64,000 nucleotides of DNA from Tamarix chinensis (GCA_030549775.1 CM060173.1:36263610-36327609); one strand, 5' to 3'. Numbered from the stretch's first letter, positions 22,948-35,828 are shown. The notes: generated by a model from the letters alone, not told the origin. Numbers and translations: made by a program.

Positions 22948-23421
22948 TAAATGACTTGGGCCAACCCATTCTTGCAGCCCAAACCTTCTCCCCCTCCTTT
23001 CCTCTCACGTGGCTTAGGCCCGCACCTCCCCTCTCCCTTTCTTTCCCTTCCCAGCCCCGGTCCTTTTCTCCCCGGATAGGTCCGCCACATCCCCCTTCTT
23101 ACTTTCCCTTCTCACTTGACACTCTCTCTCTCCCTGATGCTTGACCATCCCACTTCCCAGCTTAGACACGCAGCCTCTACGCCGCTATATGCCATCCTGT
23201 CACCCTTATCCCCTTTCCTGTCACTCCCTCTATCTCCTCCACCCAATCATAACCCCTCTCTCTCCTCACTCATGACTCTCTCTCCCTTCCTTTCCCCCTT
23301 CCCAATCAGCCAGCCCTACATAAGTTATAGGCTTATTCTGGCCATAGGCCTCTAGCCAGCGACTTGCATGCCTCCTGCCTACCCTCCCTCTTCCCCCTCT
23401 CCTTCCCCCTCATCCTTAGCC

Positions 23422-23429
23422 TATAAATA
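23422..23429 (+). promoter_or_regulatory. TATA box of SL2
   Basis: TATAAATA with flanking CC and ACCC, in the same relative place as in A. Confidence 0.65.
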
Positions 23430-24060
23430 CCCTTCTACCAACCCCCTTTCAACTCTTTTTTTTTCTCTCAACTTAGAAACCCTAACTCTTGTCACCGTCG
23501 CCTGTTCAACAGCCGGTTGCTTGGCCGCCATCCAACACCGCTGCTTGAGCCGCCTATCAAACTACTCTTTGCATCACCCTCCATCAAATCACACCCTCCA
23601 CCACCCCCAATTTGCCTTGCACAAGCTATCCCGATTGTGCAAAGCCCCCCAATTAGCCCCACTTCGACCACTGCCGCCCTTCGCACAACCATCCACTATA
23701 GATTCTACCACAACAACCACCCCCTCTACCCTCCAAAATAACCAGGAGAGCTTCCTTTAACTCACCATACCTCCTTTTCCCTACCTCTCTCTCCTCCTCC
23801 CTTCCTCCCTCTCCACCACCCTTGGCCACCACAACACTGCCGCTTGCACCGCTGCCTTTGGCTGTGCCACCACCACCACTCCAACCCTCTCCACCTAGGC
23901 ATCCTCCATCACTTCAACTTCCACTCTCATTCCCCCTTTCCTACCCTAAACACCAAACTTTTCCCTTTTCTCCATCTTTCTCCGCAGCCGCCATTGCCGC
24001 TGGTCACCCCTGGCCCCTCTTAACCCCTAAGTCTTATTTATACAAACCTTATTCTTTTTA

Positions 24061-24459
24061 TTTATATCATCATCATCATCATCATCATCATTATTATTAT
24101 GTTATTATTATCATTATTTATTTATTTATTTATTTATTATTATTATTGTTATTATGATTTACAGCCTTAGAATATTAATCTTATTATTATTAAGGGGTCG
24201 AAACCCTATTTCTATTATTATGTCAATTATCATTATTTTTATTATCGTTATTATCATTATGGATATTGTTATCATCACTATTATTAATGTGGTTGTTATT
24301 ATTATATCATTATTAGAATTTTTTTTATCATTATTAGTATTAAATACAACCTCAAAAATATTAATACTATAATTAATATTAATGGTCAAACCTTATTTTT
24401 ATTCTTATTGATTTTATTGTGATTATCATGGTTTTATTACCATTAATATCATTATATTC

Positions 24460-24517
<58 letters not shown>

Positions 24518-24583
24518 TGCTACTGCTACTGTTACTGCTACTGCTACTGCTACTGCTACTGCTACTATTACTATTACTATTAC

Positions 24584-24618
<35 letters not shown>

Positions 24619-24815
24619 CTAACTTAGGCATAGTATTACTATTATTGTAAAAATATTCAAATCCTGGTATTATCAATATTTTGAAAATTCGTATTATTAT
24701 TACCCTTAGCAATATTAGTATTTTGTTAATATTACTATTATTATATTATTATTTTTATCGCTAACCTTATTTTCATTCTTAACCTTAATAATACTAAGGT
24801 TTCTATTACCATGAC

Positions 24816-24881
<66 letters not shown>

Positions 24882-24895
24882 CACTATTTTACTAC
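24061..24895 (+). repeat. TTA/ACT-GCT microsatellite tract in SL2
   Basis: Long (TTA)n runs at ~24460-24515, ~24585-24615 and ~24818-24880 flank an interrupted (CTGCTA)n block at ~24517-24565. An ATC run lies near 24066. It expands the TTA-rich tract seen at ~950-1560 in A. Frames across it (runs of Tyr or Ile) are not genes. Confidence 0.9.
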
Positions 24896-25803
24896 AGCTA
24901 TTATTAGAAGTAATAAATCTATTAGCTTTAATAATATAAATATGCCTATAAATATTAACATAAACTTATTTTGACTACTAATATCCTAGTCGGCTAACTT
25001 GGGAATTAAAAACCCTTTTTTTACTTGTAAAGTTTCTTTTAATAATAATAACCCTAATATTAGAGTAAAGTAGGAGATAATAGTATTTTTGGTAGGAGGG
25101 AAATTAATCCTTAGTTTTCCCTTTTGTAGGTGAACCCAGTCAAAACCCTAAGGAGGCATAGGAGCGTGCTCTAAGATCGGTGACATGTTAGGTAAGGACA
25201 TAGCTAAGGCCCTATGTGTTTTATGTGCCTTATATGCCTATAGATATGTTATGCATCTTATGATTATCATGATAACTATTTTATGTGTAGCGCAGCTTGG
25301 AGTTGAGGTATGCTCATGTGTTCTCTTATGGCATATGTATAATATGTATATGTTATTGTAACACCCCAAAATTTACACATTTTTTTTACAATACTCATAA
25401 ATTAAAACCGTAAATTCTGGGGATGTTACCGCCACACTTAGTACCAGACCAGTTTACTTCTACCGTTCCGGTATCAAGTGCTAAGGCTAAGAAAACATTA
25501 TCAGTAATACCATACAAATTCAAATTTATAAAAACAGAAATCAGAGTATGCTTAAGTTTTACATAATTCGAAATATCGGCTATTGTTTTTCCAGATAATA
25601 ACTAAACAACCTTAGTAAAATTGTTTCGACAATTTAAACATAATAAAAGATAACATGAATCATAAATTTAAAAAAAACAACAACGGCCACGTCACTCTAA
25701 AGATTGATCCAGCCCAGCTATCACTCTGCCCCTCCTGATGTCCCATAGACATCGATAGCATCAAAGTAGGTATCTCCTACTTGCAACAAATTAGACGGGC
25801 CTT

Positions 25804-25859
25804 CTGCTCGTGGGAATGAGCAGCACCCATAAAACGGGTGATCAGTATGCTACGTACCG
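25804..25859 (-). other. Stem-loop run in SL1
   Basis: CTGCTC/GAGCAG (25804-25823) and CACCC/GGGTG (25824-25840) are preserved exactly, with loop changes. The third inverted repeat (25843-25859) keeps most pairs with one G-T pair and one mismatch. Confidence 0.65.
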
Positions 25860-26089
25860 AGTAAGGTAACCAAATACTAAGGCCAGCATATAACACATTA
25901 ATTCATGCAGGATAATGATCACATACAATTACAACCCACACATATGATACATAGAAGCATAAAGTGAAATCCATAACTTAATATCAGCAAGTCCACACAT
26001 CAAGCCCAAAAGATCTGGATTAGTGATTTAATCTTCCTTTTATCAAATTGCAAAACACACCATATCTTTATCAATCCATGCGAGTATAG

Positions 26090-26500
26090 GAGCACCCCAC
26101 TATTGTAACCGGTGGGCCGGTCATACATAGGGTAAAAACCCTAACCACTATTCCTAACCGGTGGATCGGCTTGGTTCCTGTCCGCATCTGATCCATGCGA
26201 AAATAGGAACACCCCACTATTATACCCGGTGGGTCGGACATACATAGGGTAAAACCCTAACCACTATTCCTAACCGGTGGATCGGCTTGGCTCCTGCTCG
26301 CATGGTGTTCCACTATAAGTAATGAGTATCTTTTACTAGCATTAACGATCTGGTTTGTCTTTATTGAGCTCGGGATCCCCCACTATTATAACTAGTGGGC
26401 CGGATACACATAGGACCTCATGTCCTAACCACTATTATTACCGGTGGATCGGTCACACATAGGGTCAAACCCTAACCACTATTCCTAACCGGTGGATCGG
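26090..26500 (-). repeat. Modular LTR repeat in SL1
   Basis: At least seven diverged units reading CCACTATT...CCGGTGGATCGG or close variants on the plus strand, in three groups near 26096-26172, 26213-26287 and 26379-26503. They mirror the triplets in A. Confidence 0.85.
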
Positions 26501-26645
26501 CTGGTCCCGTCTCAATATCTTCCACTTTAAGATATTAGTGTCTTAAATATTTTATTCAAAAACATTTGACATTCACAAACATTTGCCCAAACATGCGTGA
26601 CTAAATCCATGAAAGCTCTAACTCCCATACAACCCTACTCCATGC

Positions 26646-27182
26646 AAACCCTATCTCCACGTAAACCACATTTCCATGCAAATCTTAGCTCCCATGCAAA
26701 CCCTAACTACACATGACCCACGCTTCCATACAAACCCTAGTTCCCATGCAAACTCAGTCTCCACATACCACACTCCCATGCAAACCCTAGCTCCCATGCA
26801 AACCCTAACTACACATGACCCACGCTTCCATGCAAACCCTAGCTCCCATGCAAACTCAGTCTTCACGTACCACACTCCCATACAAACCCTAGCTTCACAT
26901 ATACCACCCTTCCATGAAAACCCTAATTCATATGCCAACCCTAGTTCCATGTAGACATGCTTCCATGCAACTCAAATCCCCATGCAACATTAATTCCATG
27001 TAGGCATGTTTTTATGAAACCATAATCCACATGCAAAACCCTAACTCCACATTAATTCATGCAAACCCTAATATTATGTTATTTCATGCACACCTTCAAA
27101 TTCTTGCTATTCCATGCAAACCCTAGTATCATTCCCTTTCGTGCAAACCCTAGCACCATGCCATCTCATGCAAACCCTAGTA
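26646..27182 (-). promoter_or_regulatory. Array of joined RY element and telobox in SL1
   Basis: On the plus strand AAACCCTA occurs 13 times here, eight of them in the exact 13-mer CATGCAAACCCTA. CATGCA is the RY core read by B3-domain factors. AAACCCTA is the plant telobox. Spacing is irregular, about 20-90 bases. The LTR of A has only scattered single copies of each motif. Any regulatory role is inference. Confidence 0.6.
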
Positions 27183-27649
27183 TCATCCTCTTACATGCAA
27201 ATCCTAATTCATATATCACTTCAGGTCATACATTAATGACATAAGCATACACATATTTTTCATGGCACATGACATTCATAATAACATACTTCAACTTCAT
27301 AACCATATCACATGCATAATCAATAAGAACAACGAACATAAAATACATAACATGTTATATTCATAATACATGCAAACACATAAATGGCCTTAGTAGACCC
27401 TTACCTAAAAAGTCACCGGTCTTGGTGCACACTCCTATTCCACTTGGGTAATTTGATTGGGTTCACCTATTATATCAAAGCATACTAGAATTAGACTCTC
27501 TTATATAATTTTATTATCCTCTAACTTATTCCAAGATTTGGTTTTTAATTACAATACTACTACTTAAAAATTAATTATAGAAACTATTACAATTAATTTA
27601 TTATTTTCATTCGAAGAGGGTGGTGATCTAAGGGTTTCTATCCTTCACC

Positions 27650-28260
27650 CAAAATAGAAATGATAGTATAATAATGATGATGATAATAATAACAATAATA
27701 AGAATAATAGTAACAAAAATAATTAGTAATATAAATAAAGTATAATAATATTAATGATACTTTTTATAAATAGAAAATTAGATATTAATGATATCAAGAT
27801 TCTTAAAATTAAAAAGTTGGATTTCTAACCATCTCACAATGATAAACATAATACTATTCATAATTGTGAAAATAAAATTAATAATGTATATATATACTTA
27901 TATTATATTTTAATAAAGGTAATAATGATAATATAATTAAAATAATGTTGAAAAATGTTAATAATGTTAATAAAATTAATAAAAGCGAGGCATAATTAAA
28001 ATTTAAGGCCTCTGTTCTTCCAGTAATAATCATAGTATCAACAAAATAATTATACTAATAATATTATTATTATTAATATTATTAAGAATAGCATCAATTA
28101 TGTAAAAATCTAAGTAAATAGGTAAAGGCTGAGATAATTACTGTATCTTACTCAATAATACTCCCAGACCTGTAAACAAAATTTAGAAATTAGAATACAG
28201 TCAATAATAATAATAATAATAATTATAATAATAATAATTAAAGTTGAATTAACACTAAAA
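27650..28260 (-). repeat. AT-rich simple-sequence tract in SL1
   Basis: ATA/TAA-rich low-complexity DNA with short (ATA)n runs, the reverse-strand counterpart of the TTA-rich tract in A and SL2. No gene. Confidence 0.7.
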
Positions 28261-28787
28261 TTTAGGCTAAAAATAGAATAATTATCAATAATTCAAAACT
28301 AAGTGTTTAAAATGTCTAGGGTTTCACCTTGAGTCGGAGGATGTAGGTGGAATCGGCGGTGGTTCCCGGAGGTGGCCGGAAAATGGATCTAAGAGGGTTA
28401 AAAATGAAGAAAAAGAGGTGGGGGGAAAGGAGAAAAATAAAATAAATCTATGGGGCCGTGGAGGAGATTTATCAGGAGTTAATGGTTGGTTTGGAAGGTG
28501 GTAAAAGCGACGGATGTGGTGGTGGCTGGCGTTTCAAGGTCTCGGGGTGGAATTTTCTGGCGAGATAACTAGTCAACTTTACATGATTATGGAGGCTTGT
28601 AAAAGGTGAATTGAAGGTCGTAGATGGTTTAGTTAATTAGAGGGTGTTTTAGGGAAGAGATTGACAGCAAGAAGAGGCGTTGAAGTTGGCCGGAGGAGGA
28701 GAAATAGTCGTCTAAAGTTGAGGTGGCACACCGATGGTATTTAGGGTTTTTGGGAAAAGAAAGCTCGATTTCGAGCCATATGAGGGG

Positions 28788-28795
28788 TATTTATA
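28788..28795 (-). promoter_or_regulatory. TATA box of SL1
   Basis: Reads TATAAATA followed by CCCC on the minus strand, in the same place relative to the LTR as in A. Confidence 0.6.
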
Positions 28796-30949
28796 ATAGT
28801 GGAGGGTAGACTCGAGTTGTGGAGGTTACTAGAAGATCAATTACGGTGATAAGATGGGTTAGTTTCGCTGTTGGTCGGGTGGCAAAATTTCAAAATTTTT
28901 CCCGACCTTCGAGAGGGAAATGGGGGCAAACGTGGAGAAGAAATGGAGTTTGGAACAATTCAAATGAACGGGCATGTCGAGAGGAAGAAAACGAGCGGGA
29001 GAAGAGCCGGTCACGCCACGTGTGGCCGGTGGCGCCATTTTCGGGGAAGGAGGGAGGTGGGTGGTTATGGCGTCGGGCGGGAGGAGGAAGAAGAAGATGG
29101 GGGAGGCTGGCCGGCCGGTTCGTGGGGGAGAAAAGAAGGAAAAAGGGGGGACCGGGCGGTTTGGCGGAAAGGTAAAAAGTCATAAATGAAACGACGAGTT
29201 TTGACGTAAAAAGGATTGAAGAACGGCGTTCCGTTCTGCCGCGCAACGGAAATAAAGAATGAAGCAAGACGCAGCGTTCAAGAGAAATAAGAAGTGAAAC
29301 GCGGCGTGGAGAGAGGGGGGGGGCGACGACGCGCGGGCTGGGCCGCGCCGAAGAGAATGGAAAGAAGAATAAGAATTGGGCCGCGCAACAGGCTTAATTC
29401 GGCGAAGAAGAAGAAAAAGAAAGAAAAAGGAAAAGAAAGAAAAGAAAAGGAAAAAGGGAAAAAGGAAAAGACAAAAATTTTAGGTTGGGTCAAATTAAAT
29501 AAATCTGAATATTTAGGATATTTAAAATTAATAATATTTAAATAAAATAAATTTTAAATCCCTTTTTAGGCTAAAATAGGCTTTTTAAAGGATTTTTCCA
29601 AAATTTCCATTTTAAATTAATAAATCCCTCAAAATTTTATTTAATTTAATTAAAATTAATTTAAAACTATTTTATCTTTATTAATTTGCATAAAATAATT
29701 TCCCAAATTAAAATCCTTAATTAGATAATATACCCAAATTTCCTTTACTTAAACTATTTATAAAATTTCTTATTAATTTGCCCTAATAAATTTTCTTTTA
29801 TTTTAATAAAATAATTTATTAACTTAAATTTTCAAATACAGCCTTATTTAAATATAATATTTAAAATTAGAAATTTTCGGGGCATTTCAGTTATGATTAT
29901 GATGTGATGTGATGTGGCCCTTTAGGACATGCATGCTAGAATATTTAATGTAATAACATGGGTGAAAGGATGAAAAAGGAAATTGGGGAAGTAAGTTGAC
30001 TAAAAGGAAGTAAATTGAACAAGGAATGTGGAGTTGACCTGAATATTCCATGATCTACGAGAGGGAAAAATAAAGGGGGACTATGAATAAAATAAAAGAG
30101 TGGGTGAAATTTGCATGGGAGAATCTAAGGCTGCATAGGAATTCTAGAGTTTCACATGAAAACTTCGAGGGTTTGCATGGGATGCATGGAGTTTGTATGG
30201 GAATAACATTTACGTGTGAAAAGTTGTATTAGGATGTAAGTAAGGTAAATGAAGAATTATTTGGGTGATTGGAGGCTTTGGGTAAAAAAAGAATACGTGG
30301 GTTAGTGTAAGGGTGTACGAGAGACCTAGCTAGGGTTTAGGAGGAAAATCCTAATTTGAGAAGGTGGTGAAAGTAAAAATAATTGAGGGTGAGTGGAGTA
30401 CGAGATGAGGCTGGAGGAATGTCATGTATAGGGTGAGTATGGGTATCATGGAAAATCAAGAGTGGAAGGTGAGAAATGGAGGGGTGACATGTGGAAAGAA
30501 GGATGCTAGGGTTTAGTGTGGCCAACTAAGGTTTGGTGTGGTCACACGTGTATTTGGGGAAGTGGAGTGAGATGACAGGGGTTGAATCTAAGGGAGGTGA
30601 TGTATGGGGTGTTAAATGACCTTGGTTGTGTGAGGTAGAGAAGGATGGGCCACATAGGCCCAAATTAGGGTTTTAGGAGAAAACCCTGGGTAAGACTGTG
30701 AGTGGACTTGGAGGCATAAGGTAGTGGGCCTTGATCCACACACTTAGGAGTTGTACCTCTAGTGTGAGTAAGTGGAATAAGGAAAGGATGTTGGGGCGAT
30801 TTAGGAGGTACATAAGTCTCAAGATATGGGACAGGCTCTCTTGGGAGGATAAGCGTAGATGGAGTTCGTCATGCATATCTAGGGTGAAACTTGTTGAATA
30901 AGACACAGTAAGACACTAGTTTTTTAAAGTGGAAGATTATTGAGCCAGT

Positions 30950-31295
30950 TCCAGATCGATCCATCGGCATAATAGTGGCCAGGTGATGGGGTGCCTTGGA
31001 GACCGATCCACCGGCTCATAACAGTGGTCAGGTGCATTCTACCCTGTATGTGGCAGATCTACTGACTATAATAGTGGGGGATCCTAAGCTCAATAAAGCA
31101 AACCCTAAGTTTTATAAGACACGTAAAAGACACTAAGTACTTACAGTGGAATACCATGAGAGTTGGACCAGACCAATGCACTAGCATAATAGTGGCCAGG
31201 AGCATCTTACCCTAGAGATTGATCCACCGACATAGAATAGTGGTCAGATGCATTCTGCCCTATATATTTCCGATCCACCGGCTATAATAGTGGGA
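30950..31295 (+). repeat. Modular LTR repeat in SL2
   Basis: Two groups of three diverged units (about 30954-31077 and 31170-31292) with GATCCACCGGC...AATAGTGG cores and the same spacing as in A. Confidence 0.85.
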
Positions 31296-31482
31296 TTCCC
31301 GTATTCGCATAGATTGATAAAAAGCATGGTGTGAAATGATTATTGATCAAAGATTTAAAGAAGCAGTTGATTCGGACTATAGCTTAGCCTTTATCTATCT
31401 GTAATGATGGTATGTTGTTTATATGGTCATGCTTGTGTTATATGCCTTTATGTGTTGGCCTTAGTTGCATGGTCACCTTACT

Positions 31483-31537
31483 CAGTACGTAGCATACTAA
31501 CCACCTGTTTCATGGGTGCTGCTCATTCCCATGAGTA
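31483..31537 (+). other. Stem-loop run in SL2
   Basis: Equivalent of 3660-3715 in A: CAGTACG/CATACTA, CACCT/GGGTG and CTGCTC/GAGTAA. Most pairs remain, two as G-T. The first and third stems carry mismatches. Confidence 0.5.
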
Positions 31538-32039
31538 AAAGGCCCCTCTGACTTTCTACAAGTTAGTGATACTATTTTTGATGCCTTTGATGCGTATAAG
31601 GCATCAATTGGAGCTAAGTGTTGAGCATGGACTTGTCCTGGAGATTCGAGGGAGCCGTTGCCAGATTTACACTTTCTATATCCCTTTATTTTGTACTGGT
31701 TTACTCAAACCTGGTGGTTTCTATCATACTGTAACCTTTATTCCTGTTGAGGAATTTTAATTATGTACTCTGGTTTGTAAACTCTTTTCCGCATACTCTG
31801 ATTTCTATCTTATGAATTTTCAATGCTTTTATGAAGCCTTTTTGAGTTTGAATTATGATTATTGAAAATTTTCCTTTAGCCTTGTGGTTAGTACAGGAAT
31901 GGGTAGGGGCCGGCTTGTACTGATCACGGCGGTAATATCAATATCCCCGAAATTCACAAGTTTTGACTTACTTGCTTCTGCAAAATTATTTACTAAAATG
32001 AAAATTTTTAGTAGTGAATTTTGGGGGTGTTACATGTAT

Positions 32040-32856
32040 TCACTCTCTTCTTTCCACACTTCGAGTCTTACTAATACACGGTGGATGCAAATTGGGTTAA
32101 ATGTGATGCAAAATAAAATGGCTGGGTAATAAGCCACGAAAATGAGAAATTTAGAGGTGAGAAGAAGTGTTGAAGATATAAATTAAGTAACCCTTAATTC
32201 ATAACTTGAATCTACCACTTAAGCTATGTAATGCTTAAGATAAAAGATACAATATTTGTGGAGATAAATTAACTAAGGTATGTACTATCCATGGAGATAA
32301 TTTTCACTCATCAATAGGGAAGTAGGCTAACTAAATACCCTTACAATTAGCCTTCTCTTGTTCTTATACAATGTTACAAATATTTAGTTACAATCCAACT
32401 AAACTAGAGCTGGTTATATATCAAACTAGATAGTTACTAATTAGTTACATTCTCTAGTTTAATTCTAACAAAAAAAAGCCTAGTTTTCCCACCTTCATTA
32501 TTGTTATGCGCCCCTCTTGCATTCAACATCTTCCTTGGCTGATTTGGGTTGAGCGCAAGTTATCCCTTAAAGTACAATATATTTATGACTTTAAACATAA
32601 AAATGGCTAATCCCTACAATTAGCTTACAAGAGTACATTCATAAGTATAAGGTGGTGATTCTAATACTCCAAAAGGCATCCATGATCTCTACACTTGTAG
32701 GCCACTAATCTTTTCAATCATTTGGTGATAGGGGACTGTTGATATATGGAAAAAAGTGGCATGTGCAAGCTGGGAGAAAGGGTGGCAATAGGTGTTTTTT
32801 AGAAGGTTTGGAAAAGGTGATTAGGCCGGTTTTGCTAGGGTCGGGGACATGGGCTT
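32040..32856 (-). other. Old sequence between SL2 and the Athila-type element, possibly LTR of C'
   Basis: No coding sense. On the minus strand it would continue the sequence that starts TGTAGGAGCATCC at 50406 once the Athila-type element is removed, so it may be the rest of the C' LTR. Its far end is not visible because SL2 adjoins it. Confidence 0.4.
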
Positions 32857-33981
32857 TGATAAAATGAAATTTTACCATATTTTTACCTCTCTTCCCCTTA
32901 GCTTTGGGACATCATTTAATCTCTTTCACATAATTTGTTTTGGTTTTGGCCCGTTATTTCACTACCATTTCCTTGAGCCTTGTGGTGTAAGATTTCCCAC
33001 AAAAACACCAAGACAGAGAAATAATTGATTTTTTGGGAGCTAAAGACCTAGCAAGGTAAGCTCAGCGGGAGAGTGCAACAACTCAACATGCTTATGAAGG
33101 TGCATTGAAGCTATAAGAGCCAAAAAGTATGCTAAGATATCCCTAAGAAAACTTAAAAGGGGAGTACAAGGTCGGCCGTACACCCAGCAACATGGCCACA
33201 TAGCACTCCCAAGTGTTTATAGAAGAAAATAGAATTGCATAGCCAGTCTATGCCAGACCTACACGGCTATGCAAAATTTTGAGCAAAAAAGTCGAGGCCA
33301 TAAATATTACATGGCCAGATTGTGTAAGTATGAGTGAGTAGTCTCTTTTCTGGGATTGGACTTAGGTGCTATTTTAAAATCGATATGATGAAATAAAGTA
33401 TTATGTCGTATGATTCATTCATTAGTAATGTTATATATGCTAGATTTGATTATTGTAAAGTGGATTTGACAAAATTCATTCTCCATAGATGTAATCGGCA
33501 ACTGAAAGGCTGAGACTATTATAAAAAATTAGCATATATACAAGAATTTAAGTGATCACGAAAGTAGATGTTTAATTCTTAGGGGCTCTATAATTGGTGA
33601 CGCTTAATGGGTTTAATTTAGTTTTTGAGTCACGATAATCAACAAATTAGATTAAATACGTTCTTAGACCTTGAAAGAGGCTAACAAATATGATTTGACC
33701 ATTTGTCCACAGTTAGTGAATTAATCTGCAGCATAAGTATTGTTTTATTATTGATTATTAATCTAGAGACCAAAGTTCGATCCTAGGTTTTATTCCTATT
33801 GTTTAGTATCTCTAAGTTAGAACGCTTTACATAATTAATCTTTTCATTTGAAAGCATATCTCCACTTTTTGTAGATTTAGATAGTTAAAATAGTAAAGAA
33901 GTATAATCAATTACAAAGTCCCTATGGATATGACTTTGAAATGCTATAATGAATTAGTGCGCTTGCAGAAATAGCACAAGA
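32857..33981 (+). repeat. 5' LTR of the Athila-type element
   Basis: Aligns with 48523-50039 but lacks a stretch of about 390 bases in the middle (join near 33316), so it is 1125 rather than 1517 bases. Confidence 0.88.
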
Positions 33982-33987
33982 AGTTTT

Positions 33988-34005
33988 TGGCACCATTGAT
34001 GGGGA
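33988..34005 (+). other. Primer-binding site of the Athila-type element (tRNA-Asp-like)
   Basis: TGGCACCATTGATGGGGA follows the LTR by six bases. It is a mutated form of the TGGCGCCGTTGCCGGGGA site common in Athila and Tat elements. Confidence 0.8.
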
Positions 34006-34123
34006 CTTCAGCTAATTGATATACTGTACTTTGTTATTTTAGCTAGACTAAATCCTTTAATTCCTTTCTATTATTTATCTTCAATGGTTGAATATTGGCC
34101 ATATTAACTTTTAGGAATCTTTT

Positions 34124-35560
34124 ATGCAACGTTCCTTTCGACTTAGGCCCCCAAGAGAGCTTGATTTTGAGATCAAACAAACATTAGCTGGGTTTTGGAG
34201 GTGGATTGTTGAGACAAAAGCAAGCGCGAGTTCAGAAACCATGGCTGACACTAATAGAGATGAGGAGCAGCATCGCTCTCTTAAAGAGTTTACATCTCCA
34301 AATGCATACGGGACGTAATCGAGCATCCGAAAACCTAATGTAGCTACCAACAATTTCCAACTCAAACCTACGTTACTCAATATGGTTTAGCAGAATCAAT
34401 TAAGTGGTAGCCCAACAGAGGACATTAACTTACATATTTTTATTTTTATCATGTATTGCAACACCTTGAAGATGAATGGAGTGTCGAATGACGCGCTCAA
34501 GCTTCATTTATTTTTATTCTTATTGCGTAACAAAGCAAGGGCCTGGTTGCAATCACTTCCCCTGGGTCTATTACCACTTAGGATCAGGTTTCTCGAGCCT
34601 TCCTCAACAAACAATTTCCATCATCTAAAACAATCCAATTGATGAACCTGATTACGAGCTTCGGCTAAAAAGACAGTGAATCACTCTATGATGCACGAGA
34701 GCACTACAAAGACATGTTAAGAATGTGCCCACATCATGGGTTAGAAGAATGGTTGCTAGTCCATACATTTTATAATGGCTTACATTATAGGACTAGGTTG
34801 ACTTTGGATGCAATAGTAGGAGGCACCCTCATGAATAAAAGTATACCGGAAGCTAAGCAACTAATTGAAGATATGGCTCATAATCATTACCAATGGTTAG
34901 GTGAGCACTCTACAGCCAAGAAGAGCAACGAGTATGAGATTGATACTTTGGATCATCTTTATTTTTGAGTTGATGCATTATTTTAGAAAATTGATAAACT
35001 AAGTGTTAATGCTTTAATAACCCCTTGATGTTTGTGAGATTTGTGGCATTACAGTACATTCATCGATGGAATGTTAATCGGTTACTCCTCCACCCCTGAA
35101 GTAACCTTAGCGGTCCATGTTAACTATATCAATAACTGCAACCAAAAGGGAGATCCATTTGCCCCGATCTACAATCTTGGATGGAAAAACCATCCGAACC
35201 TATCTTACAAGAACCCACCTCAGAACCCCATCACTCAATCAAATTATAGGCCACCAGGTTTCTAAAACCTTAGACCAGCATCCCCATCTCCTTCTAAGTC
35301 AAATCTTGAGTTGATGATGGAGAACTTCATAGCCTCTCAAAACAAATAAATTGAGGATTTGAAGAATTCGGTTAAAAGCTTAAGCTCTAAGGTTGAATCC
35401 CTAGCCACCCACAATAAAATGTTAGAAAATCTAATTATCCGAGTGGCTCAACAATTGAGATCTTCCTCTCGACCCACTGGAATGCTTCTAGGACAGTTGA
35501 AGACAAATCTTAAGGGATTCGTTAACACTATAGCCCTTTGAAGTGGAAAAGAGGTAGAGA
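34124..35560 (+). pseudogene. Broken gag of the Athila-type element
   Basis: Consecutive open pieces in changing frames show the Athila gag pattern: an RPPRELDFEI start, then LKEFTSPNAYGT, the NTLKMNGVSNDALKLHLF and ARAWLQSLP stretch near 34451-34560, a CPHHGLEEWL...TFYNGL stretch at 34727-34785, and a heptad-like tail at 35359-35440. Frameshifts and stops separate the pieces. Gag would form the particle shell. Confidence 0.85.
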
Positions 35561-35828
35561 GCCCTAATTTATAGAAGGAAATAGGAGTAAGAAGTAGAGG
35601 AGTCGAAGAGGAAGTGGAAACACAAAAATAAGACACATAGATTGAGAGTGAGACCATCTTAGGAAAAGATACCAAGGTAGAAAAGTATTCCCTCCGCCAC
35701 CATATAAACCTCCCCTACCTGTCCCTCTACAAAAAGCAAAAGCGAGATTAGAAAAATAATTTAGAAGGTTTGTAGAAATTCTAAAGAAATTACAAATCAA
35801 TATTCCATTTGTGGAAGCTATATCATGA

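Larger units (their letters stand above)
25357..29889 (-). mobile_element. SL1: Tekay-type solo LTR on the minus strand
   Basis: On the plus strand it begins TGTAACACCCC and ends GGGGCATTTCA, the mirror of A's LTR termini. GTTAT flanks it exactly on both sides (25352-25356 and 29890-29894). At 4533 bp it contains, in reverse order, the stem-loops, the modular repeats, a telobox-rich stretch, a TTA-rich tract and a TATA box. No internal sequence remains. The SL2 sequence continues in register on both sides, so SL1 inserted into SL2. Its perfect duplication suggests it is the younger. Confidence 0.92.
20367..32034 (+). mobile_element. SL2: Tekay-type solo LTR split by two later insertions
   Basis: Begins TGAAATACCC and ends GGGGGTGTTACA. 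Flanking 5-bp duplications are TGCAT (20362-20366) and TGTAT (32035-32039), differing by one C/T change. Removing the inserts leaves about 5 kb that aligns with the LTR of A: AT-rich start, polypyrimidine tract, TATA box, TTA-rich tract, modular repeats and stem-loops. No primer site or internal sequence follows the end, so this is a solo LTR left by LTR-LTR recombination. Confidence 0.88.

Noticed and set aside
24419..24712. Frames of poly-Tyr or poly-Ile
   Set aside because: They are translations of (TTA)n and (CTGCTA)n microsatellites.
28819..29267. Overlapping frames in the GC-rich part of SL1
   Set aside because: They have Arg/Gly/Lys-rich composition in several frames at once, as in the matching part of A's LTR; not genes.
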